64,000 nucleotides of DNA from Streptomyces sp. V4I8 (GCF_041261225.1 NZ_JBGCCN010000002.1:124001-188000); one strand, 5' to 3'. Counted from the first letter of the stretch, positions 1-9,068 are shown. The notes: a model not told the origin generated them from the letters alone. A program made the numbers and translations.

Positions 1-930
1 ACCGGATGGGCCCTGGTGGCCGTCGCCTGCATGGCATCGGTCCCTGGGGCTGTGATGCTGCTGAACCGGGCCGTGAGTTCTGCGTTCACGGTCGCGTTCA
101 ACAGCAACGAGTCGACCCTGTTCGGTGCGATCAGCGACGACTTGGAGCACGGAGCAGATTCGGGCAACCCGCTCGCAATCCTGATCATCATTAGTGCACT
201 GGTCGTCGCCCTCGCGTTTGCCGCGCTGGTGTTCATGACCCGCCAGCTCGGCATCCTCGTGTTCGTGTGCATGGCCCCCCTGGTGCTGGCCTCGCTGGCC
301 CGCGGGGGCGACACGACTGCGGTCAAGACGTGGGCGATGCGGCTGCTGGGGCTGATGTTCGCCCCGTTCGCACTGCTGCTGATCTCACCGTTCGTGGAGT
401 TCACTCACGGCTCGCTCGTGATGGACGCCGTCCTGCTGGTCGCCGCGGACGTTCTGATGCTGCGGATGGTCTTCCACGGCGTGCCGTACTTCGGGCCCAA
501 GGTCGCCCGCGCCGCCCGGACCTGGGTGGAACGCAAGACCCCCAGCCCACTGGCCCATGCCCTGGTACGGGCCGGTGCCCCCGACTTCTACGAGAAGGAG
601 AACTCCCCGCGCGGCCCCCGCACCGTGAACACCCCGGGCCGCGCCATGTCCCAGGACCGCGGTGTCCTGTTCGCCGCCTACGGCGTCAAGGCACCCGAGC
701 GGTCCGGACGGCTGACCACCACATCGGCCGTTGCGAAGGCGCGGCGGGAAGCGAGCGAAAGCGCATCCCGCCGTGCGCAGATCAGCGAGGTGCGCCGGCA
801 GTACCGGCCTCGCCCCCAGGCGGCGGCCCCTACGGGCCAGCCGGCCAATCGACAGTCCTCGACACCGAGTTCTCGGCGAGGTCGGGCTGCGAATCCGAGG
901 CCGGCCTCAGGCCAGCCGAACACCCCGTAA
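1..930 (+). CDS. TrbL/VirB6-like conjugation membrane protein, 5' end outside window
   Basis: The frame is open from base 1, so the gene starts upstream. The visible part has about four hydrophobic segments in the first 155 residues (around AILIIISALVVALAF, LGILVFVCMAPLVLASL, LMFAPFALLLIS and DAVLLVAADVLML). A basic, Pro/Arg/Ser-rich tail of about 120 residues follows. Polytopic proteins with a charged cytoplasmic tail just upstream of an SCO6880-like gene and a VirB4 gene are typical of actinobacterial conjugation operons, where they are thought to form the inner-membrane channel. The function is inferred from topology and neighbours rather than from a diagnostic motif. Confidence 0.65.
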   Translation, partial: TGWALVAVACMASVPGAVMLLNRAVSSAFTVAFNSNESTLFGAISDDLEHGADSGNPLAILIIISALVVALAFAALVFMTRQLGILVFVCMAPLVLASLARGGDTTAVKTWAMRLLGLMFAPFALLLISPFVEFTHGSLVMDAVLLVAADVLMLRMVFHGVPYFGPKVARAARTWVERKTPSPLAHALVRAGAPDFYEKENSPRGPRTVNTPGRAMSQDRGVLFAAYGVKAPERSGRLTTTSAVAKARREASESASRRAQISEVRRQYRPRPQAAAPTGQPANRQSSTPSSRRGRAANPRPASGQPNTP

Positions 931-1032
931 GAGCCGCCCCCCAGCCCGGCCGCCTCTCCTCTTCACCGCCACCAGGCGGCAGGAGCGGCGCCGGGGCCGG
1001 GGCGCTCACACAGACTTCAGGAGGTTGCTCCC

Positions 1033-2106
1033 ATGTACTCCCTGACCGCCGGCTACCGCATCCCCGCCCTGCAGCGCGGACTCAGCCGTACCGAGAATCT
1101 GCTGACGAAGGCGAACGCCGGGGTCGGGAGCGCCGTGTTGATGTCGGCGATGCTCACCCCACCGCCCGTGTGGACGTTCGGCGCGGTGGGCGCGGCCGCG
1201 GTGCTGCTCAACGTGGCGCCGGGACCGCGCTCGATCGCCCGTTGGGCGACGGTGGGTGTCCGGCATCTGCGCGAGCGCAGCGTGCCGGACACGATGACCG
1301 CCAACCCGGGCGCGACCGCAACATGGGCGCTGTACCCGGAGCACGGCACCATGCAGGACCCGCAGCGCCGGGCCGCGTTCCACGGCACCTTCGCCAACGC
1401 CCTCACGTTCGCCGGGGGACAGGCCCGCAACGCGGGTGTCCAGGTACACGTCATCCACCACAGCGCGGTCCGCGACTACACCGACCACACCCAGACGATC
1501 TCCGTCCACGTCCCCAAAGGCCTGGTCGCCCGCCCGTCCCGGGTCCTCGACAGCCTGCAAGGCGAGTTCGCCGGCCTCGGTGCGCTGGTCCCGGTGGATC
1601 CGGAGCCGCTCCCCGCGGTGACCGAGCGGGGCTCGGGCTGGGTGGGCCTGGACGACGGCCGATACGCCGCGACCGCACGAATCACCACGTGGCCTAAAGA
1701 GACCGACGGCGACCTCATGCCGAAACTCCTGCTCGGTCCCGGCACGGACCGCTCCCTCGCCGTGCTGTACCGGCCTCTGCCGGAAGGCCAGTCCCGCCGG
1801 GCGGCGAAGTGGCAGGATGCCGCGGCCGAAGCCTTCGTTGCCGACAAGGTCAAGAAGGACGCCAACGAAATCGCGAGCGGAACGACGCACGGCGCGCTGG
1901 TCCAGGGCGCGACCCTCGTCGACGTCGACGCCTACCTGACGGTGTGGGGCGACGGTCCTGAGGCCGTCACCGACGCGCGCTGGCAGGCATCCCTCGCGGC
2001 CGATCGGCATCGCATCCGTCTCGACTGGCTCCCCGGCCAGCAGCACCGCGCTCACGTGATGACCACCCCGCACGGAGCCTCCACCAGGAAAGGGGCGATT
2101 CTCTGA
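1033..2106 (+). CDS. SCO6880-like conjugal transfer protein
   Basis: This 357-aa protein starts at an ATG with an AGGAGG-type site 8-9 bases upstream. A hydrophobic stretch at residues 35-62 probably makes one or two membrane passes. The rest is a soluble region containing repeated HVIHHS/ISVHVPK-like strands. In Streptomyces integrative elements, proteins of this type lie between a PrgI/TrbL-like protein and a VirB4 ATPase, exactly as here. It is shorter than the roughly 480 residues I associate with SCO6880 homologues. Its stop codon overlaps the next start (TGATG), implying translational coupling. Confidence 0.65.
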   Translation: MYSLTAGYRIPALQRGLSRTENLLTKANAGVGSAVLMSAMLTPPPVWTFGAVGAAAVLLNVAPGPRSIARWATVGVRHLRERSVPDTMTANPGATATWALYPEHGTMQDPQRRAAFHGTFANALTFAGGQARNAGVQVHVIHHSAVRDYTDHTQTISVHVPKGLVARPSRVLDSLQGEFAGLGALVPVDPEPLPAVTERGSGWVGLDDGRYAATARITTWPKETDGDLMPKLLLGPGTDRSLAVLYRPLPEGQSRRAAKWQDAAAEAFVADKVKKDANEIASGTTHGALVQGATLVDVDAYLTVWGDGPEAVTDARWQASLAADRHRIRLDWLPGQQHRAHVMTTPHGASTRKGAIL

Positions 2107-4268
2107 TGATTCGGCTGCCCTCCAACCACGCCGCGATCACGGCGCCGCTGGTCGCCTCCAACACGGCCTTCCCCGGCATCCCCATCGGACGGTCGCTCCT
2201 GGATGGGCGCCCGTTCCACCTCTCCCCCGTCCAGACGTCGGCCGCGCTGCTGCCGTCGACAAACAGCCTTGCCCTGGGCGGACTCGGCTCCGGCAAGAGC
2301 ACGACGGCGAAGACACGAGCCCGCCGCGAGATCCTTGAGCACGGCCACCAGTACGTCGTCATCGACAGTTTCGGCGAGGACCAGTCCGGCGAGTGGGCGC
2401 CACTCACCCGCTCCCTCGGAGGCCGGGTCATCGAGGCCGGCACGTTCACGCTGAACCCGGTCAGCGAGCTGCTCCCGCCCGAGGTCCGTGAGCAGCTGGT
2501 CCGGTCGCTGATCCTGGCGGTCGAGCCCGGTGCACTCACCTACCAGGCCACGCACGCGTTGCAGCACGCGCTGAACCATCCCAAGGCGACGTCGCTCAAC
2601 GGCCTGGTGGACGCCCTGGTGAGCCCGGAGGACGGCCGCTGGCCGGCCGCGAAGCTGACCGAGTGGGGTGAGGGGGCGGCGATCGGCCTGTCCCGCTACA
2701 CCGAGGGAAGCCTGCGCGGGCTCTTCGACGGCCAGGACGCGAGCCTTCCTGAGACGGACCTGCCGATCCTGAGCTTCGACTTCTCCCACCTGGACCGCAA
2801 CAGCCCGGCGATCCCTTCGCTGATGGCCGCGGTCAGCTGCTGGGCAGAGCATGTGTGGCTGCTTCAGTCGACCGCTGTGCACCGGCACCTGGTGCTGGAG
2901 GAGGCGTGGCAGATCCTGCTGTCGCCTGCCACCAGCGAGCTGATCCAGCGGCTGCTGAAGAACAGCCGGAAGGCCGGGCTGTCCCTGGACGTGCTGATGC
3001 ACACGCTGTCAGACCTGGGGGAGGGCAAGGCCCGCGACCTGGCCCGGCTGTGCGAGATCGCCCACATCGGGCGACTCAACCCGGACGAGGCAGCCATCGT
3101 CGGCGTCCTGTTCGGCCTGCCCGACTGGGCAGTCGAGAAGATTCCGACACTCGATCCGGGACAGGCCGTGTGGAAGGTCGGCCCTGACTACGTCGACATC
3201 GTCCAGACCCTCCTCGAGGATGAGGAAGTCGCGCTCACCGACACCTCTTCGCGGCGTCGTATGGCGCAGCAGGCCCTGGCCGTCGAACAGGAACCCGTCG
3301 CCGTAGAGCAGGGCACGGAGCCGTACGAGGACACCGACGTCGACCCCGGCCCGGGGGACGACCTGCACGCGCCGTTCACGAACGGGGACGACGACTGGGA
3401 CTGGACGTCGTTGCCTCCGAACGTCGTCGACGGCTGGCAGGCCGACATCGCCCGGCACGAGACCGTCCTGCAGGCCGCGATGGGAAGCCGGTTCGACGAA
3501 GCCGCTCAGCTGGCAGCCTTCTACGAGCGCGAGGACATCAACGCCCATGGCATCAACTCCGCCCAGGCCCTTGCCTGGTTGGAGACCCGGGCGCAGATGG
3601 CGGATCTGCGCGGCGACGCCGGACAGGCCGCGCAACTGCGCGCTACCGTCGCCCGCATGGGCAACGACGACGCTGAATGGTTCCAGACGCGCGGCGACAG
3701 CACACCACCAGCATGGGACAGCGTGCCTCAGCCGCCCGCGCCGACTGCCGACGCCAACGCCGAACAGCCTGCGCCGCCGCGTCGGCGCACCTGGCGCTAC
3801 GTCGCCGCGATTGCAACCCTGTCCGTCGCAGCTGCCTGCGTGTGGCAGAACGCGGCGAACGAGCAGGAGCACCAGGAGCGCCAGGAGAAGGCCGCCGCCT
3901 ACAAAGGCAGGTCGGGCGCGGCGCTCACCGTCGAAGGCGTCAAGGCGGAAATTGTGGCGCACTGGACCAGCGACAGGGACAACGTCATCGTCGAACTGCG
4001 CTCCTACTTCGACCGGAACGCTCGCTACCTCCGGATCGACGGCTCCGGCAAGAGCGCCCACAGCGTTCGGGAGAACGGATGGATCCCCCAGGACCCCGAG
4101 ATCAGACTGCCGGTCGCAGACCCCCTGGCCGACGTGACGGTCCGTATAGCGGTCGGCGGGCGCACCTGGAAGGACGGCTCCCGAGCCACCTCCCGGTCAA
4201 TCCGCCTGTCCCCGACCGGAATCGCGTACGACGCAGAGACCGGGGAAAAGCTCCCGTCCGATCTCTGA
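2106..4268 (+). CDS. VirB4/TraC-like conjugation ATPase with extra membrane-anchored C-terminal domain
   Basis: A 720-aa protein coupled to the preceding gene through a 1-base overlap. Walker A GLGSGKST is at residues 59-66 and Walker B HLVLEEAW at about 261-268, as in the VirB4/HerA-like ATPases that power type IV secretion. The usual long N-terminal VirB4 domain is absent and may be supplied by the SCO6880-like partner. After an acidic linker there is a single predicted membrane segment (about 562-583), a short coiled stretch rich in E/Q/H, and a roughly 110-residue beta-rich domain I do not recognise. That tail is unusual for VirB4. It is the last gene before a strong terminator. Confidence 0.75.
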   Translation: MIRLPSNHAAITAPLVASNTAFPGIPIGRSLLDGRPFHLSPVQTSAALLPSTNSLALGGLGSGKSTTAKTRARREILEHGHQYVVIDSFGEDQSGEWAPLTRSLGGRVIEAGTFTLNPVSELLPPEVREQLVRSLILAVEPGALTYQATHALQHALNHPKATSLNGLVDALVSPEDGRWPAAKLTEWGEGAAIGLSRYTEGSLRGLFDGQDASLPETDLPILSFDFSHLDRNSPAIPSLMAAVSCWAEHVWLLQSTAVHRHLVLEEAWQILLSPATSELIQRLLKNSRKAGLSLDVLMHTLSDLGEGKARDLARLCEIAHIGRLNPDEAAIVGVLFGLPDWAVEKIPTLDPGQAVWKVGPDYVDIVQTLLEDEEVALTDTSSRRRMAQQALAVEQEPVAVEQGTEPYEDTDVDPGPGDDLHAPFTNGDDDWDWTSLPPNVVDGWQADIARHETVLQAAMGSRFDEAAQLAAFYEREDINAHGINSAQALAWLETRAQMADLRGDAGQAAQLRATVARMGNDDAEWFQTRGDSTPPAWDSVPQPPAPTADANAEQPAPPRRRTWRYVAAIATLSVAAACVWQNAANEQEHQERQEKAAAYKGRSGAALTVEGVKAEIVAHWTSDRDNVIVELRSYFDRNARYLRIDGSGKSAHSVRENGWIPQDPEIRLPVADPLADVTVRIAVGGRTWKDGSRATSRSIRLSPTGIAYDAETGEKLPSDL

Positions 4269-4285
4269 CACATGTGCCTGAACCA

Positions 4286-4322
4286 CTGTGGGCCCGCACC
4301 CCGACGGGGTGCGGGCCCACAG
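4286..4322 (+). terminator. Rho-independent-type hairpin after the conjugation operon
   Basis: A perfect 17-bp inverted repeat (4286-4302 with 4306-4322) around a 3-base loop, 18 bases after the ATPase stop. There is no clear T tract, which is usual in high-GC actinobacteria. Confidence 0.85.
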
Positions 4323-4329
4323 CCGTCTT

Positions 4330-4597
4330 CCGGACGCTCCGCCTGGTCCTCGCCCTCCCGTTACCTTTTTCGTGGCTCCGCAATGGGGCCTCCGGCCTTC
4401 GGGTCCGGCATGACTTTCCCCCTCCTGTTGTTGATGATCCGGGGGGTGGTGTCACCGGGCCCGGAGGCATCGACGGACCGCTGATGAGGGGCTTGAGCAC
4501 CGGCTTCACCCGAGCCGGAAGAGCTCTCCGTAACGTGGATGTGGCAGCTCGGTGCCGTGGTAGGCCGGACGGAAAGCGTGAGCGGAGGGGCCTGCAC
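4330..4597 (+). ncRNA. IS110 left non-coding end, possible bridge RNA region
   Basis: About 270 bases without a gene lie between the operon terminator and the IS110 transposase start. IS110-group elements are known to express a structured bridge RNA from this position, and it selects target and donor DNA. Several G/C-rich short repeats are present, but I could not fold the sequence or define its ends. The assignment rests on position alone. Confidence 0.3.
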
Positions 4598-5510
4598 GTG
4601 ATCGACACTGGCGACATCGACGTCTTCCTCGGCCTGGACGTCGGCAAGAGCGAACACCACGCCACCGCGGTCACACCGGCCGGGAAGAAGGCGTTCGACA
4701 AGCGGCTGCCCAACACCGAGCCCACGCTCCGCGAGCTGTTCGTGAAGCTGCAGGCCAAGCACGGAACGGTGCTGGTCGTGGTCGACCAGCCAGCCTCGAT
4801 CGGCGCCCTGCCGCTGGCCGTTGCGAGGGACATGGGCTGTCCGGTCGCCTACCTGCCCGGCCTGACGATGCGGCGGATCGCCGACCTCTACCCGGGCGAG
4901 GCCAAGACGGACGCGAAGGACGCGTTCATCATCGCCGACGCCGCCCGCGCGATGCCGCACACACTGCGGGCGATCGACGGCGAGGACGAGACGATCGCCG
5001 AGCTGGAGATGATCGTCGGGTTCGACGACGACCTGGCCGGTGAGGCAACCCGGGTCGCGAACCGGATCCACGGCCTGCTGACACAGATCCATCCGTCGCT
5101 GGAGCGGGTGCTGGGGCCACGGTTGCAGCACCCGGCCGTCCTGACCCTGCTGGAGAGGTTCGGGTCACCGGTCCAGATACGCAAGGCCGGTAGGCGAAGG
5201 CTGGTCACGCTGTTACGGCCGAAGGCCCCGAGGATGGCTGAGCGGCTGGTCGAGGACATCTTCGCCGCCCTGGACGAGCAGACCGTCACCGTTCCGGGGA
5301 CCGAGGCGGCCGCGCTGATCGTCCCGAGCCTGGCAGGATCACTGACCGCCGCCCTGGACCAGCGCAAGCTGCTGGCCGGGCGGATCGAGGAACTCCTGGA
5401 GGCTCACCCTCTTTCGAAAGTCCTGACGTCCATGCCGGGCATCGGCGTCAGGACCGGAGCCCGCATCCTGATCGAGGTCGGCGACGGCTGCACCTTCCCG
5501 ACCGCAGGGC
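4598..5510 (+). pseudogene. IS110-family transposase, 3' truncated
   Basis: The GTG start is preceded by AGGGG. The protein opens with the DEDD-type motif LGLDVGKSEHH and continues with VVVDQPASIG and KTDAKDAFIIAD, then the helix-hairpin-helix MPGIGVRTGARIL of the Transposase_20 domain. At about residue 303 (after FPTAGH) the sequence runs into the left end of an IS3 element. The C-terminal part carrying the conserved serine is gone, so the enzyme should be inactive. Confidence 0.85.
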
Positions 5511-5575
5511 ACTTCCCCCGCAGTGGTGGACACCTTCGATCGGCCCCGGTGAGGGGCTGGCAGGAGGGACCACTT

Positions 5576-5914
5576 ATGGTGATGAAGGTTTATTCGCCCG
5601 AGTTCAAGGCCGACGCCGTCGCGCTGTACCACTCGGACCCCGACCTCACGATCGTGCAGGCCGCCCGCGATCTGGGGATCAACCCGGAGACGCTGCGGAA
5701 CTGGATCCGCGCCGACCGCGCCCGCGCCGACAGCCCCACGAAGAACATGAAGGACACCCCGGTGAGCAAGGCCACGAAGGAAGAGCTGGAGGCCGAGTTA
5801 GCGGCCCTGCGCACGGAGCTGAAGACGGTGCGCAAGGAGAATGCGACGCTCGCCCAGGAGCGCGACATCCTGCGCAAGGCCACGAAGTTTTTCGCCTCCG
5901 AGATGAGCTGGTGA
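5576..5914 (+). CDS. IS3-family transposase orfA (helix-turn-helix protein)
   Basis: A 112-aa protein with an AGGAGGG site 7 bases before the ATG. It has an N-terminal HTH_Tnp_1-type domain (YSPEFKADAVAL ... LGINPETLRNWIRADR) and a C-terminal leucine-rich coiled coil (KEELEAELAALRTELKTV). This is the usual DNA-binding and dimerising half of an IS3 transposase. Another copy lies at 7143-7481 on the minus strand. Confidence 0.9.
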   Translation: MVMKVYSPEFKADAVALYHSDPDLTIVQAARDLGINPETLRNWIRADRARADSPTKNMKDTPVSKATKEELEAELAALRTELKTVRKENATLAQERDILRKATKFFASEMSW

Positions 5915-5977
5915 CGAGCCGCTTCCAGTACCTTCGAGGACCATCGCGAGACCTTCGAGGTCAAGCGGCTCTGCCAC

Positions 5978-6805
5978 GTGCTGGACGTCGTCCGCTCCAG
6001 CTACTACAAGTGGCGCTCTTCGCGTGAGGCCCGTGCCCAGCGCGAGCGGGACGACCAGGTCCTGGCCGACAGGATCCGGGCCGTGCACACGGACTCGGAC
6101 GGCGCCTACGGCGCCCCACGCATCACCGCCGAGCTCCGCGACACCCACGGCATGCACATCAACGAGAAGAGGGTCGCCCGCGTCATGCGCAAGTTCCGCA
6201 TCACCGGCTTCCACCTGCGCAAGCGCATACGCACCACCATCCCCGAGCCGTCGCAGACGCCGGTGCCGGACCTGTTCAAGAGGGACTTCACCGCTGCCGC
6301 GCCGAACCTGAAGTACATGGGCGACATAACGTATCTCCCCGTCGGAGACGGCGAGCACCTCTATCTCGCTACGGTCCTGGACTGCTCCTCACGCCGGGTG
6401 GCGGCCTGGTCGATCGCCGATCACATGCGCACCGACCTCGTTGCCGACGCGCTGAAGATGGCCGCCGCCACCGGTGGCAGCCTCGACGGCGCCATCTTCC
6501 ACAGCGATCACGGGGCGCAGTACGGATCCCGTGAATTCGCCGGCCTCTGCCGGGAGTTGGGAGTCACCCAGTCCATGGGTGCCGTCGGGACGAGTGCGGA
6601 CAACGCCGCCTGCGAGTCCTTCCACGCGTCTCTGAAACGGGAGATCCTCAAGGGAGCACGGCGCTTCGACGGGGCCGGCGCCTGCCGGCGTACCGTCTTC
6701 CGCTGGCTGACGCGGTACAACACCTGGCGCCGCCACTCGGCGAACGGACAGCTCAGCACCGTCGCCTACGAACAGATGTCAGCTACCCTGACACTCGCCG
6801 CATAA
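5978..6805 (+). CDS. IS3-family transposase orfB (DDE integrase), N-terminus shifted
   Basis: A 275-aa rve-type DDE protein: Asp in MGDITYLPVGDG, Asp in HSDHGAQYGS and Glu in ACESFHASLKREI. In the related element at 55.1-56.2 kb, orfB begins at a GTG overlapping the orfA stop. Here the same start (within the TGGTGA at the orfA stop) runs into an extra T, so the first 20 or so codons are out of frame. The first usable in-frame start is the GTG at 5978. Both copies in this region share that extra base, so activity is doubtful. Confidence 0.8.
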   Translation: MLDVVRSSYYKWRSSREARAQRERDDQVLADRIRAVHTDSDGAYGAPRITAELRDTHGMHINEKRVARVMRKFRITGFHLRKRIRTTIPEPSQTPVPDLFKRDFTAAAPNLKYMGDITYLPVGDGEHLYLATVLDCSSRRVAAWSIADHMRTDLVADALKMAAATGGSLDGAIFHSDHGAQYGSREFAGLCRELGVTQSMGAVGTSADNAACESFHASLKREILKGARRFDGAGACRRTVFRWLTRYNTWRRHSANGQLSTVAYEQMSATLTLAA

Positions 6806-6842
6806 CAAACGAACAGGTGTCCACCCTTCGGGTGGAAGGCCC

Positions 6843-7079
6843 GTGGAAGCCGGTGATGCGGAACTTGCGCATGACGCGGGCGACCCTCTTCTCGTTGATG
6901 TGCATGCCGTGGGTGTCGCGGAGCTCGGCGGTGATGCGTGGGGCGCCGTAGGCGCCGTCCGAGTCCGTGTGCACGGCCCGGATCCTGTCGGCCAGGACCT
7001 GGTCGTCCCGCTCGCGATGGGCACGGGCCTCACGCGAAGAGCGCCACTTGTAGTAGCTGGAGCGGACGACGTCCAGCAC
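6843..7079 (-). pseudogene. IS3-family orfB fragment, copy B
   Basis: Encodes only the first ~78 residues of orfB (MLDVVRSSYYKWRSS to FRITGFH), before any catalytic residue. The frame then continues for 20 codons into copy A's end. Confidence 0.85.
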
Positions 7080-7142
7080 GTGGCAGAGCCGCTTGACCTC
7101 GAAGGTCTCGCGATGGTCCTCGAAGGTACTGGAAGCGGCTCG

Positions 7143-7481
7143 TCACCAGCTCATCTCGGAGGCGAAAAACTTCGTGGCCTTGCGCAGGATGTCGCGCTCC
7201 TGGGCGAGCGTCGCATTCTCCTTGCGCACCGTCTTCAGCTCCGTGCGCAGGGCCGCTAACTCGGCCTCCAGCTCTTCCTTCGTGGCCTTGCTCACCGGGG
7301 TGTCCTTCATGTTCTTCGTGGGGCTGTCGGCGCGGGCGCGGTCGGCGCGGATCCAGTTCCGCAGCGTCTCCGGGTTGATCCCCAGATCGCGGGCGGCCTG
7401 CACGATCGTGAGGTCGGGGTCCGAGTGGTACAGCGCGACGGCGTCGGCCTTGAACTCGGGCGAATAAACCTTCATCACCAT
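7143..7481 (-). CDS. IS3-family transposase orfA, copy B
   Basis: Same 112-aa protein as at 5576-5914, with the same ribosome site (one base differs in the spacer). Intact, but its orfB partner is truncated, so the element cannot move by itself. Confidence 0.85.
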   Translation of the reverse strand: MVMKVYSPEFKADAVALYHSDPDLTIVQAARDLGINPETLRNWIRADRARADSPTKNMKDTPVSKATKEELEAELAALRTELKTVRKENATLAQERDILRKATKFFASEMSW

Positions 7482-7977
7482 AAGTGCTCCCTCCTGCCAG
7501 CCCCTCACCGGGGCCGATCGAAGGTGTCCACCACTGCGGGGGAAGTGCCATCCGGCTGTGGTGCGAGCGGTTCGGGCCCGAGTACGCGCGCCGGTTGCGC
7601 CGCCGGCAGCCCCGGCCGGGTGACCGGTGGCATCTGGACGAGGTCTTCATCAAGGTCAACGGGCGGATGCGGTACCTGTGGCGCGCGGTGGACCAGGACG
7701 GGAACGTGCTGGACATCCTCGTGACCGACAGGCGCGACACCAAGGCCGCGAAGCGCTTCTTCCGCAAGCTCCTCAAGGGCACCGAGACCGTGCCCCGGGT
7801 GATCGTGACCGACAGGCTCCGCTCCTACGGCGCCGCCCACCGTCAGGTGATGCCGTCAGTCGAGCACCGCTCCTCGAAATACCTCAACAACCGGGCAGAG
7901 AATTCGCATATCCCCACGCGAGAGCGCGAGCGGCGTATGAAGGGCTTCCGCCGTGTCGGCACCGCCCAACGGTTCCT

Positions 7978-8887
7978 GGAGGCCTATTCATGGGGTTCAC
8001 CAGCCTTTCTTGTAGAAGGCGAGGGCGGTGATGGTCTTGGCGACGAGGGCGAAGCGGGTGAGGGGGCCGCGGTAGCGGGTGGTGAAGATCTTCCAGTCCT
8101 TCAGGTGCCCGATGGCCCGTTCGACTGCGGCTCGGAGTGTGTTGACGGAGCGGTTGGCCACCTTGTCTCCTGCGGACCGTTCCTGGCCGGGCGGCTTGCG
8201 CCTGGGTGTGAGCAGGCCGGAGCCGACGTAGCCCAGATCGCCCATGCCCTCGCGTCCGGCGAAGGCCTCGGGGAAGTCGGACTTGTGCCAGGCGTGCATG
8301 TCGTGCCGGCTGCCGGGTACCGGTGCGGAGACCGCGAGGAGGTCCCCGGCGAGGGTGGCGGCGACCTGCAGGTTGAACCCGGTGTCGCGGTGCTTGCCGG
8401 AGAACATCGTGGTGCCCTCGCTGGCCCAGTCCCACGTGGTGACCAGGGTGCCGTCGACCAGCACGATCCGCCCGGCCGAGGCCTCGGCCGGGTCGGGAAC
8501 GTGGCAGGCCAGGACCTTCTCCACCACTGGCAGCAGGGCCGTCCACCGTCTGGAGACGGTGGCCTGGGAGATGCCGAACAGCTCGGCCGCCGCCTCCTGG
8601 ACCGGGTTCTGCCGCAGCAGGAACAGCACCAGCACCACCGACTTGTACAGGCCCAGAGCCCACATCCGCTCCGGCACCACCGGCGGGTCCGGATCCTCCA
8701 CGAGCACCCGATGGACCCGCGCCACCAACCCGTCCAGTTGATCCGTCTCCAGCCCTGTCGTAACGTTCCAGCTCAACGGCCCTGCCCCCGGTAGCTTCCC
8801 TGACGTCTTCGCAACCGTCACGCTACCGAGCAGGGCCGTCCTCACGATCAAGAACGGCAGGCCGAAAACCTCCGTGAATAGGCCTCC
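7978..8887 (-). mobile_element. IS5-like (DDE_Tnp_4) element, copy 1
   Basis: 910 bp with terminal repeats GGAGGCCTATTCA(C/T)GG. It interrupts the IS6 gene. The pentamer CCTGG occurs at both junctions and may be the target duplication, in which case the ends would be 2 bp further in. Two relatives lie at 35,985-36,881 and 58,049-58,945. Confidence 0.8.
7997..8776 (-). CDS. IS5-like transposase (HARBI-type DDE_Tnp_4), copy 1
   Basis: About 260 aa from a TTG start, chosen because conservation with the two other copies begins nearby (LSWNVTTGLE). An N-terminal helix-turn-helix (FGISQATVSRRW) precedes the DDE domain: Asp in VDGTLVTTWDW, Asp in GSRHDMHAW and Glu in AAVERAIGHLKDW. The frame is open further upstream, so the true start is uncertain. 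It differs from copies 2 and 3 at many residues and is an older or distinct subtype. Confidence 0.8.
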   Translation of the reverse strand: MSWNVTTGLETDQLDGLVARVHRVLVEDPDPPVVPERMWALGLYKSVVLVLFLLRQNPVQEAAAELFGISQATVSRRWTALLPVVEKVLACHVPDPAEASAGRIVLVDGTLVTTWDWASEGTTMFSGKHRDTGFNLQVAATLAGDLLAVSAPVPGSRHDMHAWHKSDFPEAFAGREGMGDLGYVGSGLLTPRRKPPGQERSAGDKVANRSVNTLRAAVERAIGHLKDWKIFTTRYRGPLTRFALVAKTITALAFYKKGW

Positions 8888-9068
8888 TGGCCTCCTTCTC
8901 CCGGATCTCACCGCACTTCCGCCCCCGCCGCCACCTGATGCCCCCCCGCCTACCGCACCGAGATGACCAACCGCTTCACCCTCTGGCACCAGATCACCGG
9001 CACCACCCTCATGGCCGCGACCGCCTGAACCAGACACCGCCCGCACCACCGGCACACCCCAACCCGCC

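Larger units (their letters stand above)
5509..6842 (+). mobile_element. IS3-family element, copy A (structurally complete)
   Basis: About 1.33 kb. Imperfect terminal repeats of about 28 bp share the core GGTGGACACCT (left near 5509-5536, right near 6815-6842). It carries orfA and orfB. It is inserted in, and truncates, the IS110 gene. Its right end abuts an inverted, truncated second copy. No target duplication is visible, because the right flank is another IS copy. Confidence 0.8.
6843..7549 (-). mobile_element. IS3-family element, copy B, inverted and truncated
   Basis: The reverse complement of the first ~700 bp of copy A, ending at the same left terminal repeat (about 7522-7549). The orfB half is missing: its sequence stops after the codons for FRITGFH and meets the right end of copy A. 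The two copies form a large inverted repeat. Confidence 0.85.
7550..9028 (+). pseudogene. IS6-family transposase, split by an IS5-like element
   Basis: 7550-7977 encodes an IS6-type catalytic core: DRWHLDEVFIKVNG, VIVTDRLRSYG and the Glu in NNRAENSH. The N-terminus is cut off by IS3 copy B. The reading frame breaks at 7978 where an IS5-like element sits. The C-terminus resumes after it at 8888 (SRISPHFRPRRHLM) with one further frameshift in a C-run, and ends with TEMTNRFTLWHQITG and a TGA at 9026-9028. So three separate lesions inactivate it. Confidence 0.85.

Noticed and set aside
3677-5914. A 745-codon open frame spanning the ATPase 3' end, IS110 and IS3 orfA
   Set aside because: It is a chance fusion. 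Internal starts with ribosome sites and recognisable families show three separate units.
7484-8794. A 436-codon plus-strand frame with an IS6 core
   Set aside because: Its N-terminus is IS3 end sequence and its C-terminal half is the antisense of the IS5-like transposase. Only 7550-7977 is genuine.
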